Shown here in pieces: positions 25,967-34,453 of a stretch of DNA of 64,000 bases. The notes beneath the pieces are model-generated. The model saw only the letters and a list, made by a program, of their open reading frames with translations, did not search any database and was not told where the DNA came from. Numbering within the stretch: the first letter of the stretch is position 1; the number at the start of each line of letters is the position of its first letter. The DNA is taken from contig NZ_CP083388.1 of NCBI RefSeq assembly GCF_020042285.1, positions 2,072,001 to 2,136,000 of the forward strand, written 5' to 3'. The DNA comes from Ferruginibacter albus (lineage in GTDB: Bacteria; Bacteroidota; Bacteroidia; Chitinophagales; Chitinophagaceae). Made by a program: the position numbers and the translations under genes.

Positions 25967-26371
25967 ATGACAGCAACGATCGCATATGAAGGAAATTTAA
26001 GATGTAACGCTATGCACCTGCAAAGCGGCACTAGTATTGAAACAGATGCTCCTACCGATAATCGGGGGAAAGGAGAACGTTTTTCACCGACCGACCTGGT
26101 TTGCACAGCCCTTGGCACTTGCATGATAACAACCATGGCAATGAAAGCGATGGATATGAATATTGAATTAAAGGGCACCACCATCGAGGTTAAAAAACAT
26201 ATGCTTGCCGATCCAAGAAGAATTGGAAAGATCGATGTAGCAGTATCCTTTTTACCGGACTTAAACCTGTCTGATAAGGATAGAACTATTTTAGAAAGAG
26301 TGGGTGATAATTGCCCGGTTATAAAAAGTCTTCACCCTGATATTGAATTGAATATTGCATATAAGTGGTAA
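25967..26371 (+). CDS. OsmC family protein (peroxiredoxin-like)
   Basis: 134 aa. OsmC/Ohr proteins reduce organic hydroperoxides with two conserved Cys. Both are present: Cys in TALGTCMITTMAM near residue 51 and Cys in GDNCPVIKSL near residue 116. The GERFSPTDLVCTALGTC segment is typical of the YhfA/OsmC-like subgroup. Whether its role is organic peroxide resistance or another redox task cannot be told. It is divergent from the exported protein and convergent with the DUF2851 gene (16 bp between ends). Confidence 0.88.
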   Translation: MTATIAYEGNLRCNAMHLQSGTSIETDAPTDNRGKGERFSPTDLVCTALGTCMITTMAMKAMDMNIELKGTTIEVKKHMLADPRRIGKIDVAVSFLPDLNLSDKDRTILERVGDNCPVIKSLHPDIELNIAYKW

Positions 26372-26387
26372 TTCCATTTACTATGGT

Positions 26388-27647
26388 CTATTGACTTTTT
26401 AGCAATTTATTTCCAACTGCACACTCAAGGCAACGCTTATTATTACAATATTCATTTTTTAATTGTAATAACGCCTGCGTATCAAATGCCTGCTTGCTTG
26501 TAATGCCAATAGCATCAAACCCTTTTGTAATAACATTTGATTCTGCGGCTGTTTGTGTTAACCACAATAAGGCTTTTTCTTTGTATGAATTTTCATTGTT
26601 TTTATAGCCATAGGCAAACAATACCGGCACAATGGTATTAATGATAATACTATTGATCATTTGTGTGCCTGTTTTTTTTATTTTATAAGATGCGGGATGA
26701 TTGAATGTATAATGATAATGCCAGTAATCGTTCGCAGTCACATCTAATAAATCTTTTACCTCCTTTAAAGAAACGGCTTCCTTAATTTTTGAAAAAAGAT
26801 GTTCGCTCTGCTGTATCAACGCTGCTAACTGCGCTAACCGAACAGTTGGAAAATTGGATGGGCGCATACGCAAAAGATACAACGCATTTTTTACCGGCGC
26901 TAATTGATATTTATTGGACAGAAAATGATATTCCTTTTGTAAAAGTATTGGATAATCTTCCTCATGTACAGTCTCTAACAATCCTGCCTGCCCAAAGAGT
27001 AATGCTTCCAGTTGATGAATTTGATGTTTATGTTTGGCAAGTATGTTTGTAGAAACAGAGCGGGCAATTTTTTCAAAAGCATCACTGTTTACTTTGGCGC
27101 CAAATGTACGAGCAATGAGCCACCAAAACGTTTCTTCCCAATGGTTATTGCTATCATCTAAGTATTGAAAAATGAGCTGTGATTTTTTCTGCAGTCGTTC
27201 GATCAACAAACGTTCTTTCCATGAAAGCCATATAATATCATCCATATTACCTACCAGGTTTTCACAGGCAATAAATGACCGATCATTCATTAAGTCGTTA
27301 TACCTGTTTAAAAGTATTTTAGGAACAATGGCTTGCAGCTCTACTGTTGGGAAAGAAATATTGACCTCTTTATCATGCAACCAAACTACATGCAGAATTA
27401 CATTCTGATAATTTTTATCTGCTGCATGATCATGATCTTCCCAATCAGAAGATCGTAAATGCAACTCAACCGACCCATACCAGGTAGTATTATTTATTTT
27501 GATCTTTGCATTAGTAAAATCGGGTCCCTGATTGGTATTATGAAGCCCGGGAAAAATTATAGAGATCGGCTCTCCTTCTGTTGTTTGCAGTTCCTGCTTA
27601 TTAAAGTATTGAAATTGCCAGATGTATTGCAGTAGTGCTTCGTTCAT
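26388..27647 (-). CDS. DUF2851 family protein
   Basis: 419 aa. The N-terminal LLQYIWQFQYFNKQEL, GLHNTNQGPDFTNAKI and GSVELHLRSSDW segments, the following ILHVVWLHD and a C-terminal Cys-rich end (EYCNNKRCLECAVGNKLL) are typical of DUF2851, a family almost restricted to Bacteroidota. The C-terminal four Cys could bind a metal. Function is unknown; the N-terminal pattern has been noted as nuclease-like in character but I cannot confirm this by eye. Upstream of maf in the opposite order, same strand. Confidence 0.88.
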   Translation of the reverse strand: MNEALLQYIWQFQYFNKQELQTTEGEPISIIFPGLHNTNQGPDFTNAKIKINNTTWYGSVELHLRSSDWEDHDHAADKNYQNVILHVVWLHDKEVNISFPTVELQAIVPKILLNRYNDLMNDRSFIACENLVGNMDDIIWLSWKERLLIERLQKKSQLIFQYLDDSNNHWEETFWWLIARTFGAKVNSDAFEKIARSVSTNILAKHKHQIHQLEALLFGQAGLLETVHEEDYPILLQKEYHFLSNKYQLAPVKNALYLLRMRPSNFPTVRLAQLAALIQQSEHLFSKIKEAVSLKEVKDLLDVTANDYWHYHYTFNHPASYKIKKTGTQMINSIIINTIVPVLFAYGYKNNENSYKEKALLWLTQTAAESNVITKGFDAIGITSKQAFDTQALLQLKNEYCNNKRCLECAVGNKLLKSQ

Positions 27648-27691
27648 AGAGCAAGTAGTTTATCGTTAAACTTCTATGACGAGGAAACACC

Positions 27692-28252
27692 TTACAACGT
27701 TGCCAATGCCTGTACTACCCTGCTTACCGGCAGCCCCATTACGTTATAAAAGTCACCATTAATGGATCTTATGCCAACAACCCCGATCCATTCCTGTATG
27801 GCATATGCTCCGGCTTTATCGTACGGTTGATATTTATCTACATAAAACTCTATTTGTTCTTCTGTCAAAGAATGGAATTCTACTGTTGTTTTATCTGCAA
27901 AAGCTATTTCCTTTTCATTATAAAGAATAACCACACCGGTTATAACAAAATGTTTTTTTCCTGATAGAACCATTAAAATATTCACTGCATCTTCTCTGTT
28001 CTTTGGTTTTCCGATGATTGTATTATCAATAACCACCACAGTATCTGCTGCCAATATCGGTAATGAAACATTTGAGGTTTGCTTTATGACCAATGCCTTG
28101 TTCCTTGCAATATGAACAGGAACTTCGTCAATAGCCATTCCGGGAGGATAGGACTCATCTGTTTCTTTTACTAAAATATTAAAAGTAACTTCTGCCCATT
28201 CCAATAGTTGTTTGCGACGCGGTGATTGCGAGGCTAAAATTATTTTTTGCAT
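27692..28252 (-). CDS. maf: Maf-like nucleotide pyrophosphatase
   Basis: 186 aa. Maf proteins hydrolyse non-canonical or modified nucleoside triphosphates (dTTP/UTP or m7GTP types). The N-terminal ILASQSPRRKQLLEW, the catalytic AADTVVVIDN, GKKHFVITGVV and the DKAGAYAIQEW segment are conserved. The residues around the latter suggest the dTTP/UTP (YhdE) subgroup, with modest certainty. It ends a run of minus-strand genes (fdx-iscX-kdsC-UbiA-maf) often found together in Bacteroidota. Confidence 0.92.
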   Translation of the reverse strand: MQKIILASQSPRRKQLLEWAEVTFNILVKETDESYPPGMAIDEVPVHIARNKALVIKQTSNVSLPILAADTVVVIDNTIIGKPKNREDAVNILMVLSGKKHFVITGVVILYNEKEIAFADKTTVEFHSLTEEQIEFYVDKYQPYDKAGAYAIQEWIGVVGIRSINGDFYNVMGLPVSRVVQALATL

Positions 28253-28375
28253 GTATACCCTATATTGTAATTAAAGATGCCATTATGTATGTTGATGAAA
28301 GAAATATGATCCTTCGTACCTCAGGATAAACTTTATGATGCTGCCATGAAGACAAATGGAGGTATCAAAATTAAT

Positions 28376-29329
28376 TCAAGAATACATCCACAAAAAGATC
28401 ATGGACAAAATACCTGATAACATTACCAGTTTAATAGCGCTGCTTAATTGATGATATTGTTTTGACTCCTGCGCCTCGTACAGCTTTTTTAATACCCATA
28501 CTAATGGAACAATGATCAATACAAAACAATACAGAGCGCTTAACCACCATCCTAATTGCAATACATAAAATTGTACTATTGCCAAAGCGCTTATCAACAC
28601 AATTATCCAAACAGCTGCAAATACCTTTGATGCCGGAATTCCCCAAACAATGGGCATGGTGGTGCAATTGTATCTTTCATCGCCCTGTACATCTTCTATG
28701 TCCTTTATCACTTCACGCACCAACGAAATAATAAATGCAAAGCCTGCATATAAAATAGCATACTTAAACAAGCGACGCACCGCAGCTTCTATTTCAGAAG
28801 CATAACTTATAGTAATGAGATTGGTAATGTTAACAGCAAAATAGAGTACCAGTATGGTCCATGCTGTTAATAACGAAATAATGATATTGCCGGATAATAA
28901 TTTTTTCTTGAATGTAGTTGAATACAGCCACAATAGCAATGTGCAAACAACATTTAATAAAAAGATAAGCTTGTTTGAATGTGCCGCCACATAAAAACTT
29001 ATGATCACTCCCGCTGTTGTCAATATTAAGTGTAAAAAAATTGCCCACCGGCGATTGATTATTTTTTCAACTACTACCTTTTCCGGTTTGTTCACCTGGT
29101 CTATATTCACATCAAAATAGTCATTGATTATGTACCCACCTGCTGCGATCAATACAGATGCCGCCATTGTTAAGTAAAATATTTTTATTGTGATGTGATG
29201 TGGCAGCGAATAATAAGACGGAGGTAAAACAGGAACTATGATGCAATAATAAAAAAGCATCTGCGTAAGCGCAATAAAAACCAAATTAGGCCAACGAACT
29301 AAACGAAAAAAAGCGGCGATCAATTTCAC
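28376..29329 (-). CDS. UbiA-family prenyltransferase (geranylgeranylglycerol-phosphate geranylgeranyltransferase-like)
   Basis: 317 aa, about eight or nine transmembrane helices. The first Asp-rich motif NDYFDVNID is near residue 68 and the second (EDVQGDERY) near residue 212, both needed for Mg and prenyl diphosphate binding. In Bacteroidota close relatives are annotated as geranylgeranylglyceryl phosphate geranylgeranyltransferases. Whether the acceptor is a lipid or an aromatic ring (menaquinone MenA/UbiA roles) cannot be settled from sequence. It neighbours kdsC and maf on the same strand. Confidence 0.85.
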   Translation of the reverse strand: MKLIAAFFRLVRWPNLVFIALTQMLFYYCIIVPVLPPSYYSLPHHITIKIFYLTMAASVLIAAGGYIINDYFDVNIDQVNKPEKVVVEKIINRRWAIFLHLILTTAGVIISFYVAAHSNKLIFLLNVVCTLLLWLYSTTFKKKLLSGNIIISLLTAWTILVLYFAVNITNLITISYASEIEAAVRRLFKYAILYAGFAFIISLVREVIKDIEDVQGDERYNCTTMPIVWGIPASKVFAAVWIIVLISALAIVQFYVLQLGWWLSALYCFVLIIVPLVWVLKKLYEAQESKQYHQLSSAIKLVMLSGILSMIFLWMYS

Positions 29330-29357
29330 GGATAATGTTTAAAGCCGAAGTTACTAC

Positions 29358-29879
29358 TTATTTATTTTGAACAGAAGTATCAATGCCCCAATGTCCGTTT
29401 AATTTTAAAACTTTTTCTATAACATCTCTTGCACAACCTTCTCCACCATTAAAGGGTGAAATATATTTAGCAATTTCTTTGATCTCAATAGCCGCATTGG
29501 CGGGACAACAAGGCAATCCTGCTGATTGCAAACAATAATAATCCGGAATATCGTCGCCCATATAAAGCACCTGTTCCCACTTTAAATTTTTAGAGGACAC
29601 ATATTCTTCCAGCTTTTGTTTTTTATTTTTTACCTGCAGGAAAATATCGGTTATGCCTAAACGCTCCAAGCGAATTTTAACCGCATCAGAGTCGCCTCCC
29701 GAAACGATCGCCACATGATAGCCTTTTTTTACAGCTAACTGCAGCGCATATCCGTCTTTGCTATTCATGTTACGGGTGATCTGCCCTCCTTCTAAAATCA
29801 ATAGAGTATCACTGGCTAAAACACCATCAACATCAAACACCAATGCCTTAATTGCTTTAAAATTTTCGAGAACATTCAT
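29358..29879 (-). CDS. kdsC: KdsC-like HAD phosphatase (KDO 8-phosphate phosphatase)
   Basis: 173 aa from ATG 29879 (MNVLENFKAIKALVFDVDGVL). The longer frame to 29933 would run into iscX, so the shorter start is preferred. HAD motif I FDVDGVLASD, motif II IVSGGDSD, Lys in QVKNKKQKL and motif III/IV MGDDIPD are visible. KdsC removes phosphate from KDO-8-P for lipopolysaccharide inner core synthesis. Other small C0-type HAD phosphatases look alike, so specificity is by family resemblance. It lies 28 bp before the UbiA gene. Confidence 0.88.
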   Translation of the reverse strand: MNVLENFKAIKALVFDVDGVLASDTLLILEGGQITRNMNSKDGYALQLAVKKGYHVAIVSGGDSDAVKIRLERLGITDIFLQVKNKKQKLEEYVSSKNLKWEQVLYMGDDIPDYYCLQSAGLPCCPANAAIEIKEIAKYISPFNGGEGCARDVIEKVLKLNGHWGIDTSVQNK

Positions 29880-29911
29880 TGTTGAATACTTTATAACACG
29901 AGAATAAGAAA

Positions 29912-30148
29912 TTATTTTTGATTGTCTCTCCACTCATATACCCAACTGCTTTGTATCATTTCCAAATGACCTTCATTGCTTTCTTCTGCTTTGCCTTCAA
30001 AACCGGGAATCTCCAATACCCATTTATGCAGATCAGTGAAACGAATACGATAGATCTTTGCTTCGTTGAATTCATCACCGAAATGCTCATATAACTTCAA
30101 TGCTATATCTTCATAATCGTTCCAGTTTATAGGAGGTTCGTATGTCAT
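29912..30148 (-). CDS. iscX: IscX-like Fe-S assembly protein
   Basis: 78 aa, acidic. NWNDYEDIALKLYEHFGDE, RIRFTDLHKWVLEIPGFEG and ESNEGHLEMIQSSWVYEW follow the IscX (YfhJ) pattern, including the RFTDxHxW core. IscX binds the cysteine desulfurase and iron and tunes Fe-S cluster assembly. The adjacent upstream gene (27-bp gap) is an ISC-type 2Fe-2S ferredoxin, as in many iscX-fdx pairs, while iscS, iscU and the chaperones are not seen here. Confidence 0.88.
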   Translation of the reverse strand: MTYEPPINWNDYEDIALKLYEHFGDEFNEAKIYRIRFTDLHKWVLEIPGFEGKAEESNEGHLEMIQSSWVYEWRDNQK

Positions 30149-30175
30149 TTTTATTGTTGGTTTAGTACTTATTTA

Positions 30176-30511
30176 TTACTCACCTAAAAATTGAGTTTGA
30201 TCAGGAAGCGTAACAACTATATTTCCATTACCCGGTTGTAAAACACATTGACAACCCAACCTGGAATTTAATCTTGGGTTAACCGCTCTGTCTATAAAAT
30301 CTTCTTCTCTATCTGTTAATTCTTCTACCAGGTCCTCTCCTTGTTCAACATATAAATGGCAAGTGCTGCAGGCGCAAACGCCACCACAATTATGATGTAA
30401 TTCGATACGATTTTTCAAAGCCACTTCCAGTAATGACTGATTAGAACTGACGTTAGATAAGGTAAGGGGCTCCAACCCTTTCTGTTCAAACTTGAACGTT
30501 ATATTATACAT
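30176..30511 (-). CDS. fdx: adrenodoxin-type 2Fe-2S ferredoxin
   Basis: 111 aa. The cluster ligands follow the ISC ferredoxin layout: CGGVCACSTCH near residue 42 (first, third and fourth Cys are the ligands, the second Cys is extra) and a distal Cys in LGCQCVLQPG near residue 86. It likely supplies electrons for Fe-S cluster assembly. iscX follows immediately on the same strand. A TAGGTTTG -7 element lies at 30532-30539, 20 bp upstream, making fdx the likely first gene of the fdx-iscX-kdsC-UbiA-maf run. Confidence 0.93.
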   Translation of the reverse strand: MYNITFKFEQKGLEPLTLSNVSSNQSLLEVALKNRIELHHNCGGVCACSTCHLYVEQGEDLVEELTDREEDFIDRAVNPRLNSRLGCQCVLQPGNGNIVVTLPDQTQFLGE

Positions 30512-30531
30512 GCGTGCTAAAATTCAGGCTG

Positions 30532-30539
30532 CAAACCTA
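30532..30539 (-). promoter_or_regulatory. TAnnTTTG -7 element for fdx
   Basis: Minus strand TAGGTTTG, 20 bp before the fdx ATG. No clear -33 box. Confidence 0.45.
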
Positions 30540-30577
30540 CTGTAGAATTGTGAATTAAGAAAAAGTTACAGCAATTC

Positions 30578-31330
30578 TTATCTTCCGATAATGCTTTCTG
30601 TAATTTTCAGGTACATGTATTTAAGCTTTGGATAATCTGCCAATAGCTTTAGATGCTTGTCCAAGGTAAGCGTATCGTTCCGCATAGCAGGTCCGGTCTG
30701 CATTTGCGAAGGTGAATAGGTATGAACACGATTAACGGTTTCATCCATTAAAGGAAACAAGAGGCTGAAATCGAGGTATTCTTCTTTGCAATAATCTGCA
30801 GCCAATGAAAACAAATGATTGGTAAAATTATTTACTACTACCGCAGCTACGTGTAATTTTAAACGCTGCTCATCGGTTGTTTCATGAACATTGTCTGAAA
30901 TTGTTTTTGCAAAAGCAGATAAAAACTCAAGCGCTTCATCACTATTGGCATCTATCAGCAAAGGCATGGGAGGAATAACCGTCAATTCTTTCCGTAAACT
31001 TTGCAATGGATACAACACCCCGTAATTTTTTGAAACTGCCTTCAACATTTCTTTTGAAACAGCGCCGCCTGTATGTACTACCAACTTATCTGCAAATTGA
31101 AATTGCTTCAGATCGTACAACGCCACATCGGATATGGCAAACAAATAAACATCTGCGTGTTTGTAAATACTTTCAACAGTATTTGTAGCATCGCAACCCA
31201 ATTCAGTTGCCAATGGTTGCGCATGTTCTATCTTTCTGCTATACACCTGCATCACCTCATGTTGCGCCTGTTTTATTTTTCGTCCTAATACTGTTGCTAC
31301 ATTTCCTGCGCCTATCAATACAACTTTCAT
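30578..31330 (-). CDS. Rossmann-fold and DUF2520 domain oxidoreductase
   Basis: 250 aa. The N-terminal NAD(P)-binding motif VVLIGAGNVATVLGRKI is intact, followed by VYSRKIEHAQPLA and a segment like F420-dependent or ketopantoate-type dehydrogenases. The C-terminal all-helical DUF2520 domain (about residues 125-250: HVAAVVVNNFTNHLFSLA, QTGPAMRNDTLTLDKHL) is typical of a family conserved in Bacteroidota. Substrate unknown. The gene stands divergent to the alpha/beta hydrolase, with 19 bp between start codons. Confidence 0.87.
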   Translation of the reverse strand: MKVVLIGAGNVATVLGRKIKQAQHEVMQVYSRKIEHAQPLATELGCDATNTVESIYKHADVYLFAISDVALYDLKQFQFADKLVVHTGGAVSKEMLKAVSKNYGVLYPLQSLRKELTVIPPMPLLIDANSDEALEFLSAFAKTISDNVHETTDEQRLKLHVAAVVVNNFTNHLFSLAADYCKEEYLDFSLLFPLMDETVNRVHTYSPSQMQTGPAMRNDTLTLDKHLKLLADYPKLKYMYLKITESIIGR

Positions 31331-31336
31331 ATATGC

Positions 31337-31344
31337 TATCTTTG
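31337..31344 (+). promoter_or_regulatory. TAnnTTTG -7 element just before the alpha/beta hydrolase start
   Basis: TATCTTTG ends five bases before the ATG at 31350. With recN and gatC it is a third case where the -7 element almost touches the start codon. Confidence 0.45.
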
Positions 31345-31349
31345 AATAA

Positions 31350-32198
31350 ATGAAGATAAAACAAAAAACTGCAATTGCTTATCTGCGTTTAAAGTTGAAG
31401 CTGATCGCTTTTTTCTCAAAGAAAAAGGCTGCCGCCACAGCCTTTCAGGTATTTTGTACTCCGTCCAAAAATGCTTTAAAAGAGGTTCCTGCAATTTTTA
31501 CCAAAGGAGAAAAAACAAGCTTTACATTAAACGGAACAACCATCAGAGGTTACAAATGGAACGCTCCGCATCAAAAAAAAATATTGATATTACATGGATA
31601 TTCTTCCTCTTCTTTCCGCTTTCATCATTTTGTACAACCTTTTATAGATAAGGGTTTTGAAGTACTGGCATTTGATGCGCCCGGGCATGGTGAAAGTGAT
31701 GGAACTACTATCAATGCTGTGATCTACAGAGAGATGGTGAAAGAAATAATGAATCAATACGGGACTATTCACTATTTTTTAGCACATTCTTTTGGCGGTT
31801 TGGCATTGTCTCTTGCTTTAGAACAAATGCCGCATGATGAAAACACCAAAGCGGTATTTATTGCACCTGCTACAGAAATAACCACTGCTATTGATGACTA
31901 TTTAAAATTATTAGGCGTAACCAATAAAAGAGTTAAAGACGAGTTCAACAATATAATATTTGGTATAGAAGGTAATAAAACCGAATGGTATTCCATGCGA
32001 AGAGTTATGCATACTATTAAAGCTACCATTTTATGGATACATGATGAGGACGATGAAAACACGCCGCTTAGCGATGCGTTACCAATACAACAGGATAACT
32101 TGCCAAATATAAAATTCGTAATCACAAAAGGTCTCGGACACAGAATGATCTATCGTGATGAAGCAATAAAAAATATGGTGGTGGATTTTTTAAGTTAG
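31350..32198 (+). CDS. alpha/beta hydrolase
   Basis: 282 aa. Oxyanion-hole motif LHGYSSSSFRFHHF near residue 79, DAPGHGESDG, nucleophile elbow LAHSFGGLALS (Ser near 148), acid in WIHDEDDENTPL and His in GLGHRMIYRD. An N-terminal basic stretch (KIKQKTAIAYLRLKLKLIAFFSKKKAAA) may associate with the membrane. Serine hydrolase; the substrate cannot be told from sequence. Its last nine bases overlap the convergent SdpB-like gene. Confidence 0.85.
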   Translation: MKIKQKTAIAYLRLKLKLIAFFSKKKAAATAFQVFCTPSKNALKEVPAIFTKGEKTSFTLNGTTIRGYKWNAPHQKKILILHGYSSSSFRFHHFVQPFIDKGFEVLAFDAPGHGESDGTTINAVIYREMVKEIMNQYGTIHYFLAHSFGGLALSLALEQMPHDENTKAVFIAPATEITTAIDDYLKLLGVTNKRVKDEFNNIIFGIEGNKTEWYSMRRVMHTIKATILWIHDEDDENTPLSDALPIQQDNLPNIKFVITKGLGHRMIYRDEAIKNMVVDFLS

Positions 32199-33065
32199 CT
32201 TATTCTTTTGCCCGGGATATAGGTACAAAACGAGGCTGCCTGTCATTGCGAAAAAAAAGCTACCCAATCCTAAAAAGATGAATATCAGGAAATGAAAAAA
32301 TATGCCGGCGATCATCAACCAAAACCGGGCTTTGGGCTTAAATAAAATGCCGGCGCATAACAGCAGTTCAAACACTATAGTTCCCCATGTAAGTATTGCA
32401 ACTCCTGCCCTGTTCATTACAACAGGCTTTATAAGATTCAAGAGAAAACCGGATGTACCAAACTCACTGTTCAACACCCAATAATACATAGCCGTGCCAT
32501 CCAGCCATTCTTTACTTGCCAGTTTTCCCAACGCTGCATCCAGATAAATATAAAATACCTGCAGTTTAATAATGAATAGTATGATATTGCCAATACCAAT
32601 AGAAGACTCTGATTGAGGAAGGGATGCATACCAGTGATTTTTGCGCTTGTCCAATACTGCTATGAAAAACAAAAAGAAGGTAAGTATGCAAGCCAATTGA
32701 TCTCCGCCGTTCTTAACAACAAACACATTGAATAAGCTGAAAGAAACCCACCAATGTAAGAAGCCTGTCAGCTGTGGATATATTCCTGTTATTACTGACA
32801 GTAATACAATTATACAAAGCGCTTTTGAAAACCAAAGATGCTTATATCCTATTAAAATAAATAGATTAATATGATTGAGATTATGAGCGTATACCGATGA
32901 AAACCTTTCCGGATCAAATAAAACAGCAGAGCTGTTGCAGAGTAATATTAACAAAGAGCCGATTGCCAGGAATGTTCTTGCAACTCCATATGTTTTGGTA
33001 AATGGAGAGTTTAACCTGAACGCAGCTGCCTGTTGTTTAAAATATGTACTAATGTGAAATTGCAT
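32190..33065 (-). CDS. SdpB-like multi-pass membrane protein (HTTM domain)
   Basis: 291 aa with about seven membrane helices. The HTTM-type features include GARTFLAIGSLLILL-like first helix (VARTFLAIGSLLILL), WWVSFSLFNVFVVKNGGDQLA, LQVFYIYLDAALGKLASKEWLDGTAMYYW and a final helix pair. The AALGKLxSxEWLDGTAMYYW pattern is typical of SdpB and vitamin K-dependent carboxylase-like HTTM proteins. In Bacillus subtilis SdpB and SdpA mature the SdpC toxin. It begins at the stop codon of the SdpA-like gene (TAATG), so the two are translationally coupled. Its toxin substrate, if any, is not evident. Confidence 0.7.
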   Translation of the reverse strand: MQFHISTYFKQQAAAFRLNSPFTKTYGVARTFLAIGSLLILLCNSSAVLFDPERFSSVYAHNLNHINLFILIGYKHLWFSKALCIIVLLSVITGIYPQLTGFLHWWVSFSLFNVFVVKNGGDQLACILTFFLFFIAVLDKRKNHWYASLPQSESSIGIGNIILFIIKLQVFYIYLDAALGKLASKEWLDGTAMYYWVLNSEFGTSGFLLNLIKPVVMNRAGVAILTWGTIVFELLLCAGILFKPKARFWLMIAGIFFHFLIFIFLGLGSFFFAMTGSLVLYLYPGQKNKLT

Positions 33066-33586
33066 TAATTGATTATTACCTGCGCATATTTATATTGAAT
33101 TACACTGTTATTTCTATCGTTAAAAGAAACGGGATCATGTAATACGATCAAACAAGTATCTCCTTTTGTGATGGGCAAATACGCTTTATTATTGATGGAA
33201 TAAAGATTATTTGCTAAAAGAAGCGCATTGGGATTGTAAGTGATTTTCCATGTACTGTCAGGAATTTTTCCAAGAATAGCTGTTATTTCTGTTCTTATTT
33301 CCTTGCCTTTCCTGGAAAATCCAAAATCATTTGCTGCATCTGCTTCTTTAAAAGTGATCTTATCAAAATGACCATTTTTCCATACGTATACATCTTTTAT
33401 CGTTGTATTTGCCTTTCTTGTAAAAAAAGCCCAGCCTTGGGGCAATAAGAGACGTATATTCTTTCTTAAGAAAAAATTTAAAGGAACAACTTCTATTCCT
33501 ACAGACGAAACAAACAAAAAAAGAAGAATACCCCCTATTAAAACATGCACCGCCTTTTTATGGAATATTTTTTTCATTAAATACAT
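33065..33586 (-). CDS. SdpA family protein
   Basis: 173 aa. One N-terminal membrane segment (VLIGGILLFLFVSSVGIEVV) is followed by an extracytoplasmic domain. The key motif PQGWAFFTR at residues 49-57 matches the SdpA family signature (PQxWxFFTK/R). A second ATG three codons in is an alternative start. SdpA is a partner of SdpB needed to make the active SDP cannibalism peptide in Bacillus; Bacteroidota homologues are of unknown role. Overlaps the SdpB-like gene by one base and seems to be the first gene of a two-gene operon. Confidence 0.72.
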   Translation of the reverse strand: MYLMKKIFHKKAVHVLIGGILLFLFVSSVGIEVVPLNFFLRKNIRLLLPQGWAFFTRKANTTIKDVYVWKNGHFDKITFKEADAANDFGFSRKGKEIRTEITAILGKIPDSTWKITYNPNALLLANNLYSINNKAYLPITKGDTCLIVLHDPVSFNDRNNSVIQYKYAQVIIN

Positions 33587-33627
33587 TCAAACTGATGACG
33601 GAAGGTAATTATTTTCGGTATATTTCT

Positions 33628-33635
33628 TATTTTTG
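33628..33635 (+). promoter_or_regulatory. TAnnTTTG -7 element for the lipoprotein at 33650
   Basis: TATTTTTG, 14 bp upstream of the ATG. AT-rich, so weak as evidence. Confidence 0.3.
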
Positions 33636-33649
33636 GAAAAACACTGTTT

Positions 33650-34453
33650 ATGAAGAGAATCTTTTTTTTACTGCTGCCTGTAGTTATTTTTTATTCTTGT
33701 TCTAAAAACGATGGCGGTGGCAACACACCTCCTCCACCTACAGATACCACCACTACTAATAGTTATGTAAAAAAAGCAGTCATACATCCTCTTGGCATTT
33801 CAAGCGGGGATACTTTACAATTTAGCTATGATGCACAAAAAAGATTAACGCAATATGCATTAAGCGGAGTAGATAGCGCCAGCAATCCATATTTGATTCA
33901 ATACAGCTTTATTTATACAGGCAACAATACATATCCTGATAAATACATTGGTGCAGATAACTCGGGTAATACCATTATTGATATTTTAACCTGCGATCAA
34001 TCCGGTCGTGTTATTAAGGATTCTGCTATTGGCGATATAACTACTAATATAAATTATAGCAGCAACGTTATTACCGCCACCTATACCTATCAAGGACAAG
34101 CGTTGCAGGTAGATAGTCTTATATTTAATCAGAGCAGCAATATAAACCAGTGGGCAATTGATACTGCGCAGGATAATGGAAATTATTCAAGAGTAGAATT
34201 GATAAGCTATGACTCGTACAGCACTTTCGACAATCCTTTTGCAAATTTAAAAACACTTGCTCCTGTATTGTATAAGATCACTTCGTTGTCAGATCCTTCG
34301 CTGTGGTATTCACAAAAACTTCCCGGAACAACTTCAGATAGCCAAGGCGGCCAATCACATTTTACCTATGTATCAGATGGATCAAAGATCATTCAGATCA
34401 AACTAACAGATGATGTGGGGGGAAGTACGATAGCAGTCGATCTTTCTTATTAG
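33650..34453 (+). CDS. lipoprotein with Rhs-like/DUF4595-type beta repeats
   Basis: 267 aa. Signal peptide with lipobox VVIFYSCSKND, then a low-complexity linker of Gly, Pro and Thr (GGGNTPPPPTDTTTT). The body has a beta-rich pattern with DAQKRLTQYALSG and TCDQSGRVIKDSAIG-type turns, reminiscent of Rhs/YD-like lipoproteins (DUF4595 and similar). Surface or periplasmic lipoprotein; no enzymatic motif seen. Its start is 63 bp away from the divergent SdpA-like gene, and its end overlaps the convergent asparaginase-domain gene by four bases. It is not SdpC-like. Confidence 0.75.
   Translation: MKRIFFLLLPVVIFYSCSKNDGGGNTPPPPTDTTTTNSYVKKAVIHPLGISSGDTLQFSYDAQKRLTQYALSGVDSASNPYLIQYSFIYTGNNTYPDKYIGADNSGNTIIDILTCDQSGRVIKDSAIGDITTNINYSSNVITATYTYQGQALQVDSLIFNQSSNINQWAIDTAQDNGNYSRVELISYDSYSTFDNPFANLKTLAPVLYKITSLSDPSLWYSQKLPGTTSDSQGGQSHFTYVSDGSKIIQIKLTDDVGGSTIAVDLSY

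Noticed and set aside
25918..26184. 89-codon N-terminal extension of the exported protein gene at 25102
   Set aside because: It lies antisense to osmC and its promoter region, has no family signal, and a normal signal peptide starts at GTG 25917.
26789..27052. 87-codon plus-strand frame within the DUF2851 gene
   Set aside because: Entirely antisense to a conserved gene, with no motif of its own.
33650..34453. lipoprotein as an SdpC toxin for the SdpA/SdpB pair
   Set aside because: It is a long beta-repeat lipoprotein on the opposite strand, without the hydrophobic Cys-flanked peptide of SdpC.
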